A DNA stretch of 64,000 nucleotides from Apoda limacodes. Taxonomy: Eukaryota; Arthropoda; Insecta; Lepidoptera; Limacodidae. The stretch lies in contig OX291540.1 in assembly GCA_946406115.1 (NCBI GenBank), positions 8,552,563 through 8,616,562 on the forward strand. Reading direction: 5' to 3'. The position numbers and the translations under genes were made by a program. Below the pieces are notes generated by a model. That model was not told the DNA's origin. It did no database searches and saw nothing but the letters and a program-made list of their open reading frames with translations. This document shows positions 31,906 to 46,400 of this stretch, piece after piece. The first letter of the stretch is position 1. The number at the start of each line of letters is the position of its first letter.

Positions 31906-34900
31906 AATTTAAATAATAAAAAATTAAAGTAAAAGAAAATTTCACAATGTGATACTTATCGGCCTAAAAGGTCATCATAAAAATGCGGTAACACTTAGTG
32001 ACGTATGTCAAATTGAGCCTCGTTAAACCAGAAAGCATATGAAGTTTTCAAATCACACCTATCTCGGGGTTAACTGTGAGAAAAATGGTTAGCGGCGTAA
32101 AAAATATTTTCTTTCAAAATTTCAAACACACCGTAAATCTGTTGGTTAAGGAAAAAGTAACAATCAAAGGCTGTTGGAACAAGCATTTTGTATTGTTCTT
32201 ATTAATAAATATTGCTACATGTGTAATACCTCTTCAATTTAAATAATAAAAAATTAAAAGTTGAAAATAATTTCACAATGTGATACTTATTGGCATAAAA
32301 AGTCATCATGAAAATGCGGTAACACTTAGTGACGCATATCAAATTGAGCCTCTTTAAACCAGAAAGCATATCAAGTTTTCAAATCACACCTATCTCGGGG
32401 TTAACTGTGAGAAAAATGGTTAGCGGCCTAAAAATTGTTTTCTTTCAAAATTTCAAACACACCGTAAATCTGTTGGTTAAGGAAAAAGTAACAATCAAAG
32501 GCTGTTGGAACAAGCATTTTGTATTGTTCTTATTAATAAATATTGCTACATGTGTAATACCTCTTCAATTTAAATAATAAAAAATTAAAAGTTGAAAATA
32601 ATTTCACAATGTGATACTTATTGGCATAAAAAGTCATCATGAAAATGCGGTAACACTTAGTGACGCATATCAAATTGAGCCTCTTTAAACCAGAAAGCAT
32701 ATCAAGTTTTCAAATCACACCTATCTCGGGGTTAACTGTGAGAAAAATGGTTAGCGGCCTAAAAATTGTTTTCTTTCAAAATTTCAAACACACCGTAAAT
32801 CTGTTGGTTAAGGAAAAAGTAACAATCAAAGGCTGTTGAAACAAGCATTTTGTATTGTTCTTATTAATAAATATTACTACATGTGTAACACCTCTTCAAT
32901 TTAAATAATAAAAAATTAAAAGTTGAAGATAATTTCACAATGTGATACTTATTGGCATAAAAAGTCATCAAGAAAATGCGGTAACACTTAGTGACGCATA
33001 TCAAATTGAGCCTCATTAAACCAGAAAGCATATGAAGTTTTCAAATCACACCTATCTCGGGGTTAACTGTGAAAAAATGGTTAGCGGCGTAAAAAGTATT
33101 TTCTTTCAAAATTTCAAACACACCGTAAATCTGTTAGTTGAGGAAAAAGTAACAATCAAATGCCGTTGAAACAAGCATTTTGTATTGTTCTTATTAATAA
33201 ATATAGCTACATGTGTAATACCTCTTCTATTTAAATAATAAAAACAAAAGTTTAAGAAAATTTGAAAATGTGATATTTATCGGCCTAAACGGTCATCATA
33301 AAAATGCGGTAACACTTACTGACGTATGTCAAATTGAGCCTCGTTAAACCAGAAAGCATATGAAGTTTTCAAATCACACCTATCTCGGGGTTAACTGTGA
33401 GTAAAATGGTTAGCGGCCTAAAAATTATTTTCTTTCAAAATTTCAAACACAGCGTAAATCTGTTGGTTAAGGAAAAAGAAAAAATCAAAGGCTGTTGAAA
33501 CAAGCATTTTGTATTGTTCTTATTAATAAATATTGCTACATGTGTAATACCTCTTCTATTTAAATAATAAAAAAATAAAAGTTGAAGAAAATTTCACAAT
33601 GTGATACTTATCGGCCTAAAAGGTCATCATAAAAATGCGGTAACACTTAGTAACGTATGTCAAATTGAGCCTCGTTAAACCAGAAAGCATATGAAGTTTT
33701 CAAATCACACCTATCTCGGGGTTAACTGTGAGAAAAATGGTTAGCGGCCTAAAAATTATTTTCTTTCAAAATTTCAAACACACCGTAAATCTGTTGGTTA
33801 AGGAAAAAGAAAAAAATCAAAGGCTGTTGAAACAAGCATTTTGTATTGTTCTTATTAATAAATATTGCTACATGTGTAATACGTCTTCTATTTAAATAAT
33901 AAAAAAATAAAAGTTGAAGAAGATTTCACAATGTGATACTTATTGGCATAAAAAGTCATCATGAAAATGCGGTAACACTTAGTGACACATATCAAAATGA
34001 GCCTCTTTAAACCAGAAACCATATCAAGTTTGCAAATCACACCTATCTCGGGGTTAACTGTGAGAAAAATGGTTAGCGGCCTAAAAATTGTTTTCTTTCA
34101 AAATTTCAAACACACCGTAAATCTGTTGGTTAAGGAAAAAGAAACAATCAAAGGCTGTTGGAACAAGCATTTTGTATTGTTCTTATTAATAAATATTGCT
34201 ACATGTGTAATACCTCTTCAATTTAAATAATAAAAAAATAAAAGTTGAAGAAGATTTCACAATGTGATACTTATTGGCATAAAAAGTCATCATGAAAATG
34301 CGGTAACACTTAGTGACGCATATCAAAATGAGCCTCTTTAAACCAGAAAGCATATCAAGTTTTCAAATCACACCTATCTCGGGGTTAACTGTGAGAAAAA
34401 TGGTTAGCGGCCTAAAAATTATTTTCTTTCAAAATTTCAAACACACCGTAAATCTGTTAGTTGAGGAAAAAGTAACAATCAAATGCCGTTGAAACAAGCA
34501 TTTTGTATTGTTCTTATTAATAAATATAGCTACATGTGTAATACCTCTTCTATTTAAATAATAAAAACAAAAGTTTAAGAAAATTTGAAAATGTGATATT
34601 TATCGGCCTAAACGGTCATCATAAAAATGCGGTAACACTTACTGACGTATGTCAAATTGAGCCTCGTTAAACCAGAAAGCATATGAAGTTTTCAAATCAC
34701 ACCTATCTCGGGGTTAACTGTGAGTAAAATGGTTAGCGGCCTAAAAATTATTTTCTTTCAAAATTTCAAACACAGCGTAAATCTGTTGGTTAAGGAAAAA
34801 GAAAAAATCAAAGGCTGTTGAAACAAGCATTTTGTATTGTTCTTATTAATAAATATTGCTACATGTGTAATACCTCTTCTATTTAAATAATAAAAAAATA

Positions 34901-37900
34901 AAAGTTGAAGAAAATTTCACAATGTGATACTTATCGGCCTAAAAGGTCATCATAAAAATGCGGTAACACTTAGTAACGTATGTCAAATTGAGCCTCGTTA
35001 AACCAGAAAGCATATGAAGTTTTCAAATCACACCTATCTCGGGGTTAACTGTGAGAAAAATGGTTAGCGGCCTAAAAATTATTTTCTTTCAAAATTTCAA
35101 ACACACCGTAAATCTGTTGGTTAAGGAAAAAGAAAAAAATCAAAGGCTGTTGAAACAAGCATTTTGTATTGTTCTTATTAATAAATATTGCTACATGTGT
35201 AATACGTCTTCTATTTAAATAATAAAAAAATAAAAGTTGAAGAAGATTTCACAATGTGATACTTATTGGCATAAAAAGTCATCATGAAAATGCGGTAACA
35301 CTTAGTGACACATATCAAAATGAGCCTCTTTAAACCAGAAACCATATCAAGTTTGCAAATCACACCTATCTCGGGGTTAACTGTGAGAAAAATGGTTAGC
35401 GGCGTAAAAAATATTTTCTTTCAAAATTTCAAACACACCGTAAATCTGTTGGTTAAGGAAAAAGAAACAATCAAAGGCTGTTGGAACAAGCATTTTGTAT
35501 TGTTCTTATTAATAAATATTGCTACATGTGTAATACCTCTTCAATTTAAATAATAAAAAAATAAAAGTTGAAGAAGATTTCACAATGTGATACTTATTGG
35601 CATAAAAAGTCATCATGAAAATGCGGTAACACTTAGTGACGCATATCAAAATGAGCCTCTTTAAACCAGAAAGCATATCAAGTTTTCAAATCACACCTAT
35701 CTCGGGGTTAACTGTGAGAAAAATGGTTAGCGGCCTAAAAATTATTTTCTTTCAAAATTTCAAACACACCGTAAATCTGTTAGTTGAGGAAAAAGTAACA
35801 ATCAAATGCCGTTGAAACAAGCATTTTGTATTGTTCTTATTAATAAATATAGCTACATGTGTAATACCTCTTCTATTTAAATAATAAAAACAAAAGTTTA
35901 AGAAAATTTGAAAATGTGATATTTATCGGCCTAAACGGTCATCATAAAAATGCGGTAACACTTAGTGACGCATATCAAATTGAGCCTCTTTAAACCAGAA
36001 ACCATATCAAGTTTTCAAATCACACCTATCTCGGGGTTAACTGTGAGAAAAATGGTTAGCGGCCTAAAAAATATTTTCTTTCAAAATTTCAAACACACCG
36101 TAAATCTGTTAGTTGAGGAAAAAGTTACAATCAAATGCTGTTGAAACAAGCATTTTGTATTGTTCTTATTAATAAATATTACTACATGTGTAACACCTCT
36201 TCAATTTAAATAATAAAAAATTAAAAGTTAAAGAAAATTTCACAATGTGATACATATTAGCATAAAAAGTCATCATGAAAATGCGGTAACACTTAGTGAC
36301 GCATATCAAATTGAGCCTCTTTAAACCAGAAACCATATCAAGTTTGCAAATCACACCTATCTCGGGGTTAACTGTGAGAAAAATGGTTAGCGGCGTAAAA
36401 AATATTTTCTTTCAAAATTTCAAACACACCGTAAATCTGTTGGTTAAGGAAAAAGAAACAATCAAAGGCTGTTGGAACAAGCATTTTGTATTGTTCTTAT
36501 TAATAAATATTGCTACATGTGTAATACCTCTTCAATTTAAATAATAAAAAAATAAAAGTTGAAGAAGATTTCACAATGTGATACTTATTGGCATAAAAAG
36601 TCATCATGAAAATGCGGTAACACTTAGTGACGCATATCAAAATGAGCCTCTTTAAACCAGAAAGCATATCAAGTTTTCAAATCACACCTATCTCGGGGTT
36701 AACTGTGAGAAAAATGGTTAGCGGCCTAAAAATTATTTTCTTTCAAAATTTCAAACACACCGTAAATCTGTTAGTTGAGGAAAAAGTAACAATCAAAGGC
36801 GGTTGAAACAAGCATTTTGTATTGTTCTTATTAATAAATATAGCTACATGTGTAATACCTCTTCTATTTAAATAATAAAAACAAAAGTTTAAGAAAATTT
36901 GAAAATGTGATATTTATCGGCCTAAACGGTCATCATAAAAATGCGGTAACACTTACTGACGTATGTCAAATTGAGCCTCGTTAAACCAGAAAGCATATGA
37001 AGTTTTCAAATCACACCTATCTCGGGGTTAACTGTGAGTAAAATGGTTAGCGGCCTAAAAATTATTTTCTTTCAAAATTTCAAACACAGCGTAAATCTGT
37101 TGGTTAAGGAAAAAGAAAAAATCAAAGGCTGTTGAAACAAGCATTTTGTATTGTTCTTATTAATAAATATTGCTACATGTGTAATACCTCTTCTATTTAA
37201 ATAATAAAAAAATAAAAGTTGAAGAAAATTTCACAATGTGATACTTATCGGCCTAAAAGGTCATCATAAAAATGCGGTAACACTTAGTAACGTATGTCAA
37301 ATTGAGCCTCGTTAAACCAGAAAGCATATGAAGTTTTCAAATCACACCTATCTCGGGGTTAACTGTGAGAAAAATGGTTAGCGGCCTAAAAATTATTTTC
37401 TTTCAAAATTTCAAACACACCGTAAATCTGTTGGTTAAGGAAAAAGAAAAAAATCAAAGGCTGTTGAAACAAGCATTTTGTATTGTTCTTATTAATAAAT
37501 ATTGCTACATGTGTAATACGTCTTCTATTTAAATAATAAAAAAATAAAAGTTGAAGAAGATTTCACAATGTGATACTTATTGGCATAAAAAGTCATCATG
37601 AAAATGCGGTAACACTTAGTGACACATATCAAAATGAGCCTCTTTAAACCAGAAACCATATCAAGTTTGCAAATCACACCTATCTCGGGGTTAACTGTGA
37701 GAAAAATGGTTAGCGGCGTAAAAAATATTTTCTTTCAAAATTTCAAACACACCGTAAATCTGTTGGTTAAGGAAAAAGAAACAATCAAAGGCTGTTGGAA
37801 CAAGCATTTTGTATTGTTCTTATTAATAAATATTGCTACATGTGTAATACCTCTTCAATTTAAATAATAAAAAAATAAAAGTTGAAGAAGATTTCACAAT

Positions 37901-40444
37901 GTGATACTTATTGGCATAAAAAGTCATCATGAAAATGCGGTAACACTTAGTGACGCATATCAAAATGAGCCTCTTTAAACCAGAAAGCATATCAAGTTTT
38001 CAAATCACACCTATCTCGGGGTTAACTGTGAGAAAAATGGTTAGCGGCCTAAAAATTATTTTCTTTCAAAATTTCAAACACACCGTAAATCTGTTAGTTG
38101 AGGAAAAAGTAACAATCAAAGGCGGTTGAAACAAGCATTTTGTATTGTTCTTATTAATAAATATAGCTACATGTGTAATACCTCTTCTATTTAAATAATA
38201 AAAACAAAAGTTTAAGAAAATTTGAAAATGTGATATTTATCGGCCTAAACGGTCATCATAAAAATGCGGTAACACTTACTGACGTATGTCAAATTGAGCC
38301 TCGTTAAACCAGAAAGCATATGAAGTTTTCAAATCACACCTATCTCGGGGTTAACTGTGAGTAAAATGGTTAGCGGCCTAAAAATTATTTTCTTTCAAAA
38401 TTTCAAACACACCGTAAATCTGTTGGTTAAGGAAAAAGAAAAAATCAAAGGCTGTTGAAACAAGCATTTTGTATTGTTCTTATTAATAAATATTGCTACA
38501 TGTGTAATACGTCTTCTATTTAAATAATAAAAAAATAAAAGTTGAAGAAGATTTCACAATGTGATACTTATTGGCATAAAAAGTCATCATGAAAATGCGG
38601 TAACACTTAGTGACACATATCAAAATGAGCCTCTTTAAACCAGAAACCATATCAAGTTTGCAAATCACACCTATCTCGGGGTTAACTGTGAGAAAAATGG
38701 TTAGCGGCCTAAAAATTATTTTCTTTCAAAATTTCAAACACACCGTAAATCTGTTGGTTAAGGAAAAAGAAAAAAATCAAAGGCTGTTGAAACAAGCATT
38801 TTGTATTGTTCTTATTAATAAATATTGCTACATGTGTAATACCTCTTCTATTTAAATAATAAAAAAATAAAAGTTGAAGAAAATTTCACAATGTGATACT
38901 TATCGGCCTAAAAGGTCATCATAAAAATGCGGTAACACTTAGTAACGTATGTCAAATTGAGCCTCGTTAAACCAGAAAGCATATGAAGTTTTCAAATCAC
39001 ACCTATCTCGGGGTTAACTGTGAGAAAAATGGTTAGCGGCCTAAAAATTATTTTCTTTCAAAATTTCAAACACACCGTAAATCTGTTGGTTAAGGAAAAA
39101 GAAAAAAATCAAAGGCTGTTGAAACAATCATTTTGTATTGTTCTTATTAATAAATATTGCTACATGTGTAATACGTCTTCTATTTAAATAATAAAAAAAT
39201 AAAAGTTGAAGAAGATTTCACAATGTGATACTTATTGGCATAAAAAGTCATCATGAAAATGCGGTAACACTTAGTGACACATATCAAAATGAGCCTCTTT
39301 AAACCAGAAACCATATCAAGTTTGCAAATCACACCTATCTCGGGGTTAACTGTGAGAAAAATGGTTAGCGGCGTAAAAAATATTTTCTTTCAAAATTTCA
39401 AACACACCGTAAATCTGTTGGTTAAGGAAAAAGAAACAATCAAAGGCTGTTGGAACAAGCATTTTGTATTGTTCTTATTAATAAATATTGCTACATGTGT
39501 AATACCTCTTCAATTTAAATAATAAAAAAATAAAAGTTGAAGAAGATTTCACAATGTGATACTTATTGGCATAAAAAGTCATCATGAAAATGCGGTAACA
39601 CTTAGTGACGCATATCAAAATGAGCCTCTTTAAACCAGAAAGCATATCAAGTTTTCAAATCACACCTATCTCGGGGTTAACTGTGAGAAAAATGGTTAGC
39701 GGCCTAAAAATTATTTTCTTTCAAAATTTCAAACACACCGTAAATCTGTTGGTTAAGGAAAAAGTAACAATCAAAGGCTGTTGGAACAAGCATTTTGTAT
39801 TGTTCTTATTAATAAATATTGCCACATGTGAAATACCTCTTCAATTTAAATAATAAAAAATTAAAAGATGAAAATAATTTCACAATGTGATACTTATTGG
39901 CATAAAAAGTCGTCATGAAAATGCGGTAACACTTAGTGACGCATATCAAATTGAGCCTCTTTAAACCAGAAAGCATATCAAGTTTTCAAATCACACCTAT
40001 CTCGGGGTTAACTGTGAGAAAAATGGTTAGCGGCCTAAAAAATATTTTCTTTCAAAATTTCAAACACACCGTAAATCTGTTAGTTGAGGAAAAAGTTACA
40101 ATCAAATGCCATTGAAACAAGCATTTTGTATTGTTCTTATTAATAAATATTGCTACATGTGTAATACGTCTTCTATTTAAATAATAAAAAAATAAAAGTT
40201 GAAGAAGATTTCACAATGTGATACTTATCGGCCTAAACGGTCATCATAAAAATGCGGTAACACTTAGTAACGTATGTCAAATTGAGCCTCGTTAAACCAG
40301 AAAGCATATGAAGTTTTCAAATCACACCTATCTCGGGGTTAACTGTGAGAAAAATGGTTAGCGGCCTAAAAAATATATGCTTTCAAAATTTCAAACACAC
40401 CGTAAATCTGTTAGTTGAGGAAAAAGTTATGTTGCTATTGAATC
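31906..40444 (+). repeat. Left-arm satellite array, about 26 units of ~331 bp
   Basis: The marker CTCGGGG occurs at 32,063, 32,394, 32,725, 33,056, 33,384, 33,715, 34,047, 34,378, 34,707 and so on to 40,332, with steps of 328-332 bp. Each unit runs through TTTCACAATGTGATACTTA, ATGCGGTAACACTTAGTGAC, AACCAGAAAGCATAT, CTCGGGGTTAACTGTGAG, GGTTAGCGGCCTAAAA and AAACACACCGTAAATCTGTT. Two unit classes differ at linked sites: TTGGCATAAAAAGTCATCAT with GAGCCTCTTTAAAC, and TCGGCCTAAAAGGTCATCAT with GAGCCTCGTTAAAC. Higher-order repeats of 4 units (1,323 bp) and 7 units (2,314 bp) are visible. Confidence 0.95.
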
Positions 40445-40459
40445 AAGCATTTGATGCTT
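40445..40459. repeat. Inversion centre with 15-bp mini-hairpin
   Basis: At the point where the array flips, AAGCAT-TTG-ATGCTT forms a perfect 6-bp stem with a 3-nt loop. To the left the sequence follows the unit at TTGAAACAAGCAT (here TTGAATCAAGCAT), and to the right the inverted unit at CCAGAAAGCAT (here CCAGGAAGCAT). The two arms therefore meet at different unit phases that share AAGCAT, which suggests joining through that microhomology. The bases at 40,427-40,440 (GTTATGTTGCTATT) do not match the unit well. Confidence 0.85.
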
Positions 40460-43400
40460 CCTGGTTTAAAAAGGCTCAATTTGATATGCGTCACTAAGTG
40501 TTACCGCATTTTCATGATGACTTTGTATGCCAATAAGTATCACATTGTGAAATTTTATTCAACTTTTAATTTTTTATTATTTAAATTGAAGAGGTGTTAC
40601 ACATGTAGTAATATTTATTAATAAGTAAAATACAAACTGCTTGTTTCAACAGCCTTTTATTGTTACTTTTTCCTTAACCAACAGATTAACGGTGTGTTTT
40701 AAATTTTGAAAGAAAATAATTTTTAGGCCGCTAACCATTTTACTCATAGTTAACCCCGAGATAGGTGTGATTTGAAAACTTCATATGCTTTCTGGCTTAA
40801 CGAGGCTCAATTTGACATACGTCAGTAAGTGTTACCGCATTTTTATGATGACCTTTTAGGCCGATAAATATCACATTTTCAAATTTTCTTAAACTTTTAT
40901 TTTTCATTATTTAAATAGAAGAGGTATTACACATGTAGAAATATTTATTAATAAGAACAATACAAAATGCTTGTTTCGACAGCCTTTGATTGTTACTTTT
41001 TCCTTAACCAACAGATTTACGGTGTGTTTGAAATTTTGAAAGAAAATTATTTTTAGACCGCAAACCATTTTACTCACAGTTAACCCCGAGATAGGTGTGA
41101 TTTGAAAACTTCATATGCTTTCTGGTTTAAAGAGGCTCAATTTGATATGCGTCACTAAGTGTTACCGCATTTTCTTGATGACTTTTTATGCCAATAAGTA
41201 TCAAATTGCGAAATTTTCTTAAACTTTTATTTTTTATTATTTAAAGAGAAGAGGTATTACACATGTAGCAATATTTATTAATAAGAACAATACAAAATGC
41301 TTGTTTCAACGGCATTTGATTGTTACTTTTTCCTTAACCAACAGATTTACGGTGTGTTTGAAATTTTGAAAGAAAATTATTTTTAGACCGCAAACCATTT
41401 TACTCACAGTTAACCCCGAGATAGGTTTGATTTGAAAACTTGATATGCTTTCTGGTTTAAAGAGGCTCAATTTGATATGCGTCACTAAGTGTTACCGCAT
41501 TTTCTTGATGACTTATTATGCCAATAAGTATCACATTGCGAAATTTTCTTAAACTTTTATTTTTTATTTTTTAAAGAGAAGAGGTATTACACATGTAGCA
41601 ATATTTGTTAATAAGAACAATACAAAATGCTTGTTTTAACGGCATTTGATTGTAACTTTTTCCTCAACCAACAGATTTACGGTGTGTTTGAAATTTTGAA
41701 AGAAAATATTTTTTACGCCGCTAACCATTTTTCTCACAGTTAACCCCGAGATATGTTTGATTTGAAAACTTGATATGCTTTCTGGTTTAAAGAGGCTCAA
41801 TTTGATATGCGTCACTAAGTGTTACCGCATTTTCATGATGACTTTTTATGCCAATAAGTATCACATTGTGAAATTTTATTCAACTTTTAATTTTTTATTA
41901 TTTAAATTGAAGAGGTGTTACACATGTAGTAATATTTATTAATAAGAACAATACAAAATGCTTGTTTCAACAGCATTTGATTGTAACTTTTTCCTCAACT
42001 AACAGATTTCCGGTGTGTTTGAAATTTTGAAAGAAAATATTTTTTACGCCGCTAACCATTTTTCTCACAGTTAACCCCGAGATAGGTGTGATTTGAAAAC
42101 TTTATATGCTTTCTGGTTTAAAGAGGTTCAATTTGATATGCGTCACTAAGTGTTACCGCATTTTCATGATGACTTTTTATGCCAATAAGTATCACATTGT
42201 GAAATTTTATTCAACTTTTAATTTTTTATTATTTAAATTGAAGAGGTGTTACACATGTAGTAATATTTATTAATAAGTAAAATACAAAATGCTTGTTTCA
42301 ACAGCCTTTTATTGTTACTTTTTCCTTAACCAACAGATTTACGGTGTGTTTTAAATTTTGAAAGAAAATAATTTTTAGGCCGCTAACCATTTTACTCACA
42401 GTTTACCCCGAGATAGGTGTGATTTGAAAACTTCATATGCTTTCTGGCTTAACGAGGCTCAATTTGACATACGTCAGTAAGTGTTACCGCATTTTTATGA
42501 TGGCCTTTTAGGCCGATAAATATCACATTTTCAAATTTTCTTAAACTTTTATTTTTTATTATTTAAATAGAAGAGGTATTACACATGTAGCAATATTTAT
42601 TAATAAGAACAATACAAAATGCTTGTTTCAACCGCCTTTGATTGTTACTTTTTCCTTAACCAACAGATTTACGGTGTGTTTGAAATTTTGAAAGAAAATT
42701 ATTTTTAGACCGCAAACCATTTTACTCACAGTTAACCCCGAGATAGGTGTGATTTGAAAACTTGATATGCTCTCTGGTTTAAAGAGGCTCAATTTGATAT
42801 GCGTCACTAAGTGTTACCGCATTTTCTTGATGACTTTTTATGCCAATAAGTATCAAATTGCGAAATTTTCTTCAACTTTTATTTTTTATTATTTAAAGAG
42901 AAGAGGTATTACACATGTAGCAATATTTATTAATAAGAACAATACAAAATGCTTGTTTCAACGGCATTTGATTGTTACTTTTTCCTTAACCAACAGATTT
43001 ACGGTGTGTTTGAAATTTTGAAAGAAAATTATTTTTAGACCGCAAACCATTTTACTCACAGTTAACCCCGAGATAGGTTTGATTTGAAAACTTGATATGC
43101 TTTCTGGTTTAAAGAGGCTCAATTTGATATGCGTCACTAAGTGTTACCGCGTTTTCATGATGACTTTTTACGCCAATAAGTATCACATTGTGAAATTTTA
43201 TTCAACTTTTAATTTTTTATTATTGAAATTGAAGAGGTGTTACACATGTAGTAATATTTATTAATAAGAACAATACAAAATGCTTGTTTCAACAGCATTT
43301 GATTGTAACTTTTTCCTCAACTAACAGATTTACGGTGTGTTTGAAATTTTGAAAGAAAATATTTTTTAGGCCGCTAACCATTTTTCTCACAGTTAACCCC

Positions 43401-46400
43401 GAGATAGGTGTGATTTGAAAACTTGATATGGTTTCTGGTTTAAAGAGGCTCAATTTGATATGCGTCACTAAGTGTTACCGCATTTTCATGATGACTTTTT
43501 ACGCCAATAAGTATCACATTGTGAAATTTTATTCAACTTTTAATTTTTTATTATTGAAATTGAAGAGGTGTTACACATGTAGTAATATTTATTAATAAGA
43601 ACAATACAAAATGCTTGTTTCAATAGCCTTTGATTTTTACCTTTTCCTTAACCAACAGATTTACGGTGTGTTTGAAATTTTGAAAGAAAATATTTTTTAC
43701 GCCTCTAACCATTTTTCTCACAGTTAACCCCGAGATAGGTGTGATTTGAAAACTTGATATGCTCTCTGGTTTAAAGAGGCTCAATTTGATATGCGTCACT
43801 AAGTGTTACCGCATTTTCATGATGACTTTTTATGCCAATAAGTATCACATTGTGAAATTTTATTCAACTTTTAATTTTTTATTATTTAAATTGAAGAGGT
43901 GTTACACATTTAGTAATATTTATTAATAAGAACAATACAAAATGCTTGTTTCAACAGCATTTGATTGTAACTTTTTCCTCAACTAACAGATTTCCGGTGT
44001 GTTTGAAATTTTGAAAGAAAATATTTTTTACGCCGCTAACCATTTTTCTCACAGTTAACCCCGAGATAGGTGTGATTTGAAAACTTTATATGCTTTCTGG
44101 TTTAAAGAGGTTCAATTTGATATGCGTCACTAAGTGTTACCGCATTTTCATGATGACTTTTTATGCCAATAAGTATCACATTGTGAAATTTTATTCAACT
44201 TTTAATTTTTTATTATTTAAATTGAAGAGGTGTTACACATGTAGTAATATTTTTTAATAGGTAAAATACAAAATGCTTGTTTCAACAGCATTTTATTGTT
44301 ACTTTTTCCTTAACCAACAGATTTACGGTGTGTTTTAAATTTTGAAAGAAAATAATTTTTAGGCCGCTAACCATTTTACTCACAGTTTACCCCGAGATAG
44401 GTGTGATTTGAAAACTTCATATGCTTTCTGGCTTAACGAGGCTCAATTTGACATACGTCAGTAAATGTTACCGCATTTTTATGATGGCCTTTTAGGCCGA
44501 TAAATATCACATTTTCAAATTTTCTTAAACTTTTATTTTTTATTATTTAAATAGAAGAGGTATTACACATGTAGCAATATTTATTAATAAGAACAATACA
44601 AAATGCTTGTTTCAACGGCATTTGATTGTTACTTTTTCCTTAACCAACAGATTTACGGTGTGTTTGAAATTTTGAAAGAAAATTATTTTTAGACCGCAAA
44701 CCATTTTACTCACAGTTTACCCCGAGATAGGTGTGATTTGAAAACTTCATATGCTTTCTGGCTTAACGAGGCTCAATTTGACATACGTCAGTAAGTGTTA
44801 CCGCATTTTTATGATGACTTTTTACGCCAATAAGTATCACATTGTGAAATTTTATTCAACTTTTAATTTTTTATTATTGAAATTGAAGAGGTGTTACACA
44901 TGTAGTAATATTTATTAATAAGAACAATACAAAATGCTTGTTTCAACAGCATTTGATTGTAACTTTTTCCTCAACTAACAGATTTACGGTGTGTTTGAAA
45001 TTTTGAAAGAAAATATTTTTTAGGCCGCTAACCATTTTTCTCACAGTTAACCCCGAGATAGGTGTGATTTGAAAACTTGATATGGTTTCTGGTTTAAAGA
45101 GGCTCAATTTGATATGCGTCACTAAGTGTTACCGCATTTTCATGATGACTTTTTACGCCAATAAGTATCACATTGTGAAATTTTATTCAACTTTTAATTT
45201 TTTATTATTGAAATTGAAGAGGTGTTACACATGTAGTAATATTTATTAATAAGAACAATACAAAATGCTTGTTTCAATAGCCTTTGATTTTTACCTTTTC
45301 CTTAACCAACAGATTTACGGTGTGTTTGAAATTTTGAAAGAAAATATTTTTTACGCCTCTAACCATTTTTCTCACAGTTAACCCCGAGATAGGTGTGATT
45401 TGAAAACTTGATATGCTCTCTGGTTTAAAGAGGCTCAATTTGATATGCGTCACTAAGTGTTACCGCATTTTCATGATGACTTTTTATGCCAATAAGTATC
45501 ACATTGTGAAATTTTATTCAACTTTTAATTTTTTATTATTTAAATTGAAGAGGTGTTACACATTTAGTAATATTTATTAATAAGAACAATACAAAATGCT
45601 TGTTTCAACAGCATTTGATTGTAACTTTTTCCTCAACTAACAGATTTCCGGTGTGTTTGAAATTTTGAAAGAAAATATTTTTTACGCCGCTAACCATTTT
45701 TCTCACAGTTAACCCCGAGATAGGTGTGATTTGAAAACTTTATATGCTTTCTGGTTTAAAGAGGTTCAATTTGATATGCGTCACTAAGTGTTACCGCATT
45801 TTCATGATGACTTTTTATGCCAATAAGTATCACATTGTGAAATTTTATTCAACTTTTAATTTTTTATTATTTAAATTGAAGAGGTGTTACACATGTAGTA
45901 ATATTTTTTAATAGGTAAAATACAAAATGCTTGTTTCAACAGCCTTTTATTGTTACTTTTTCCTTAACCAACAGATTTACGGTGTGTTTTAAATTTTGAA
46001 AGAAAATAATTTTTAGGCCGCTAACCATTTTACTCACAGTTTACCCCGAGATAGGTGTGATTTGAAAACTTCATATGCTTTCTGGCTTAACGAGGCTCAA
46101 TTTGACATACGTCAGTAAGTGTTACCGCATTTTTATGATGGCCTTTTAGGCCGATAAATATCACATTTTCAAATTTTCTTAAACTTTTATTTTTTATTAT
46201 TTAAATAGAAGAGGTATTACACATGTAGCAATATTTATTAATAAGAACAATACAAAATGCTTGTTTCAACGGCATTTGATTGTTACTTTTTCCTTAACCA
46301 ACAGATTTACGGTGTGTTTGAAATTTTGAAAGAAAATTATTTTTAGACCGCAAACCATTTTACTCACAGTTAACCCCGAGATAGGTGTGATTTGAAAACT

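Noticed and set aside
32329..39853. Repeated 81-82 codon plus-strand ORFs in the left arm as a multigene family
   Set aside because: They are the same frame in successive satellite units, disappear in units with small indels, have no domain or promoter, and are explained by repetition.
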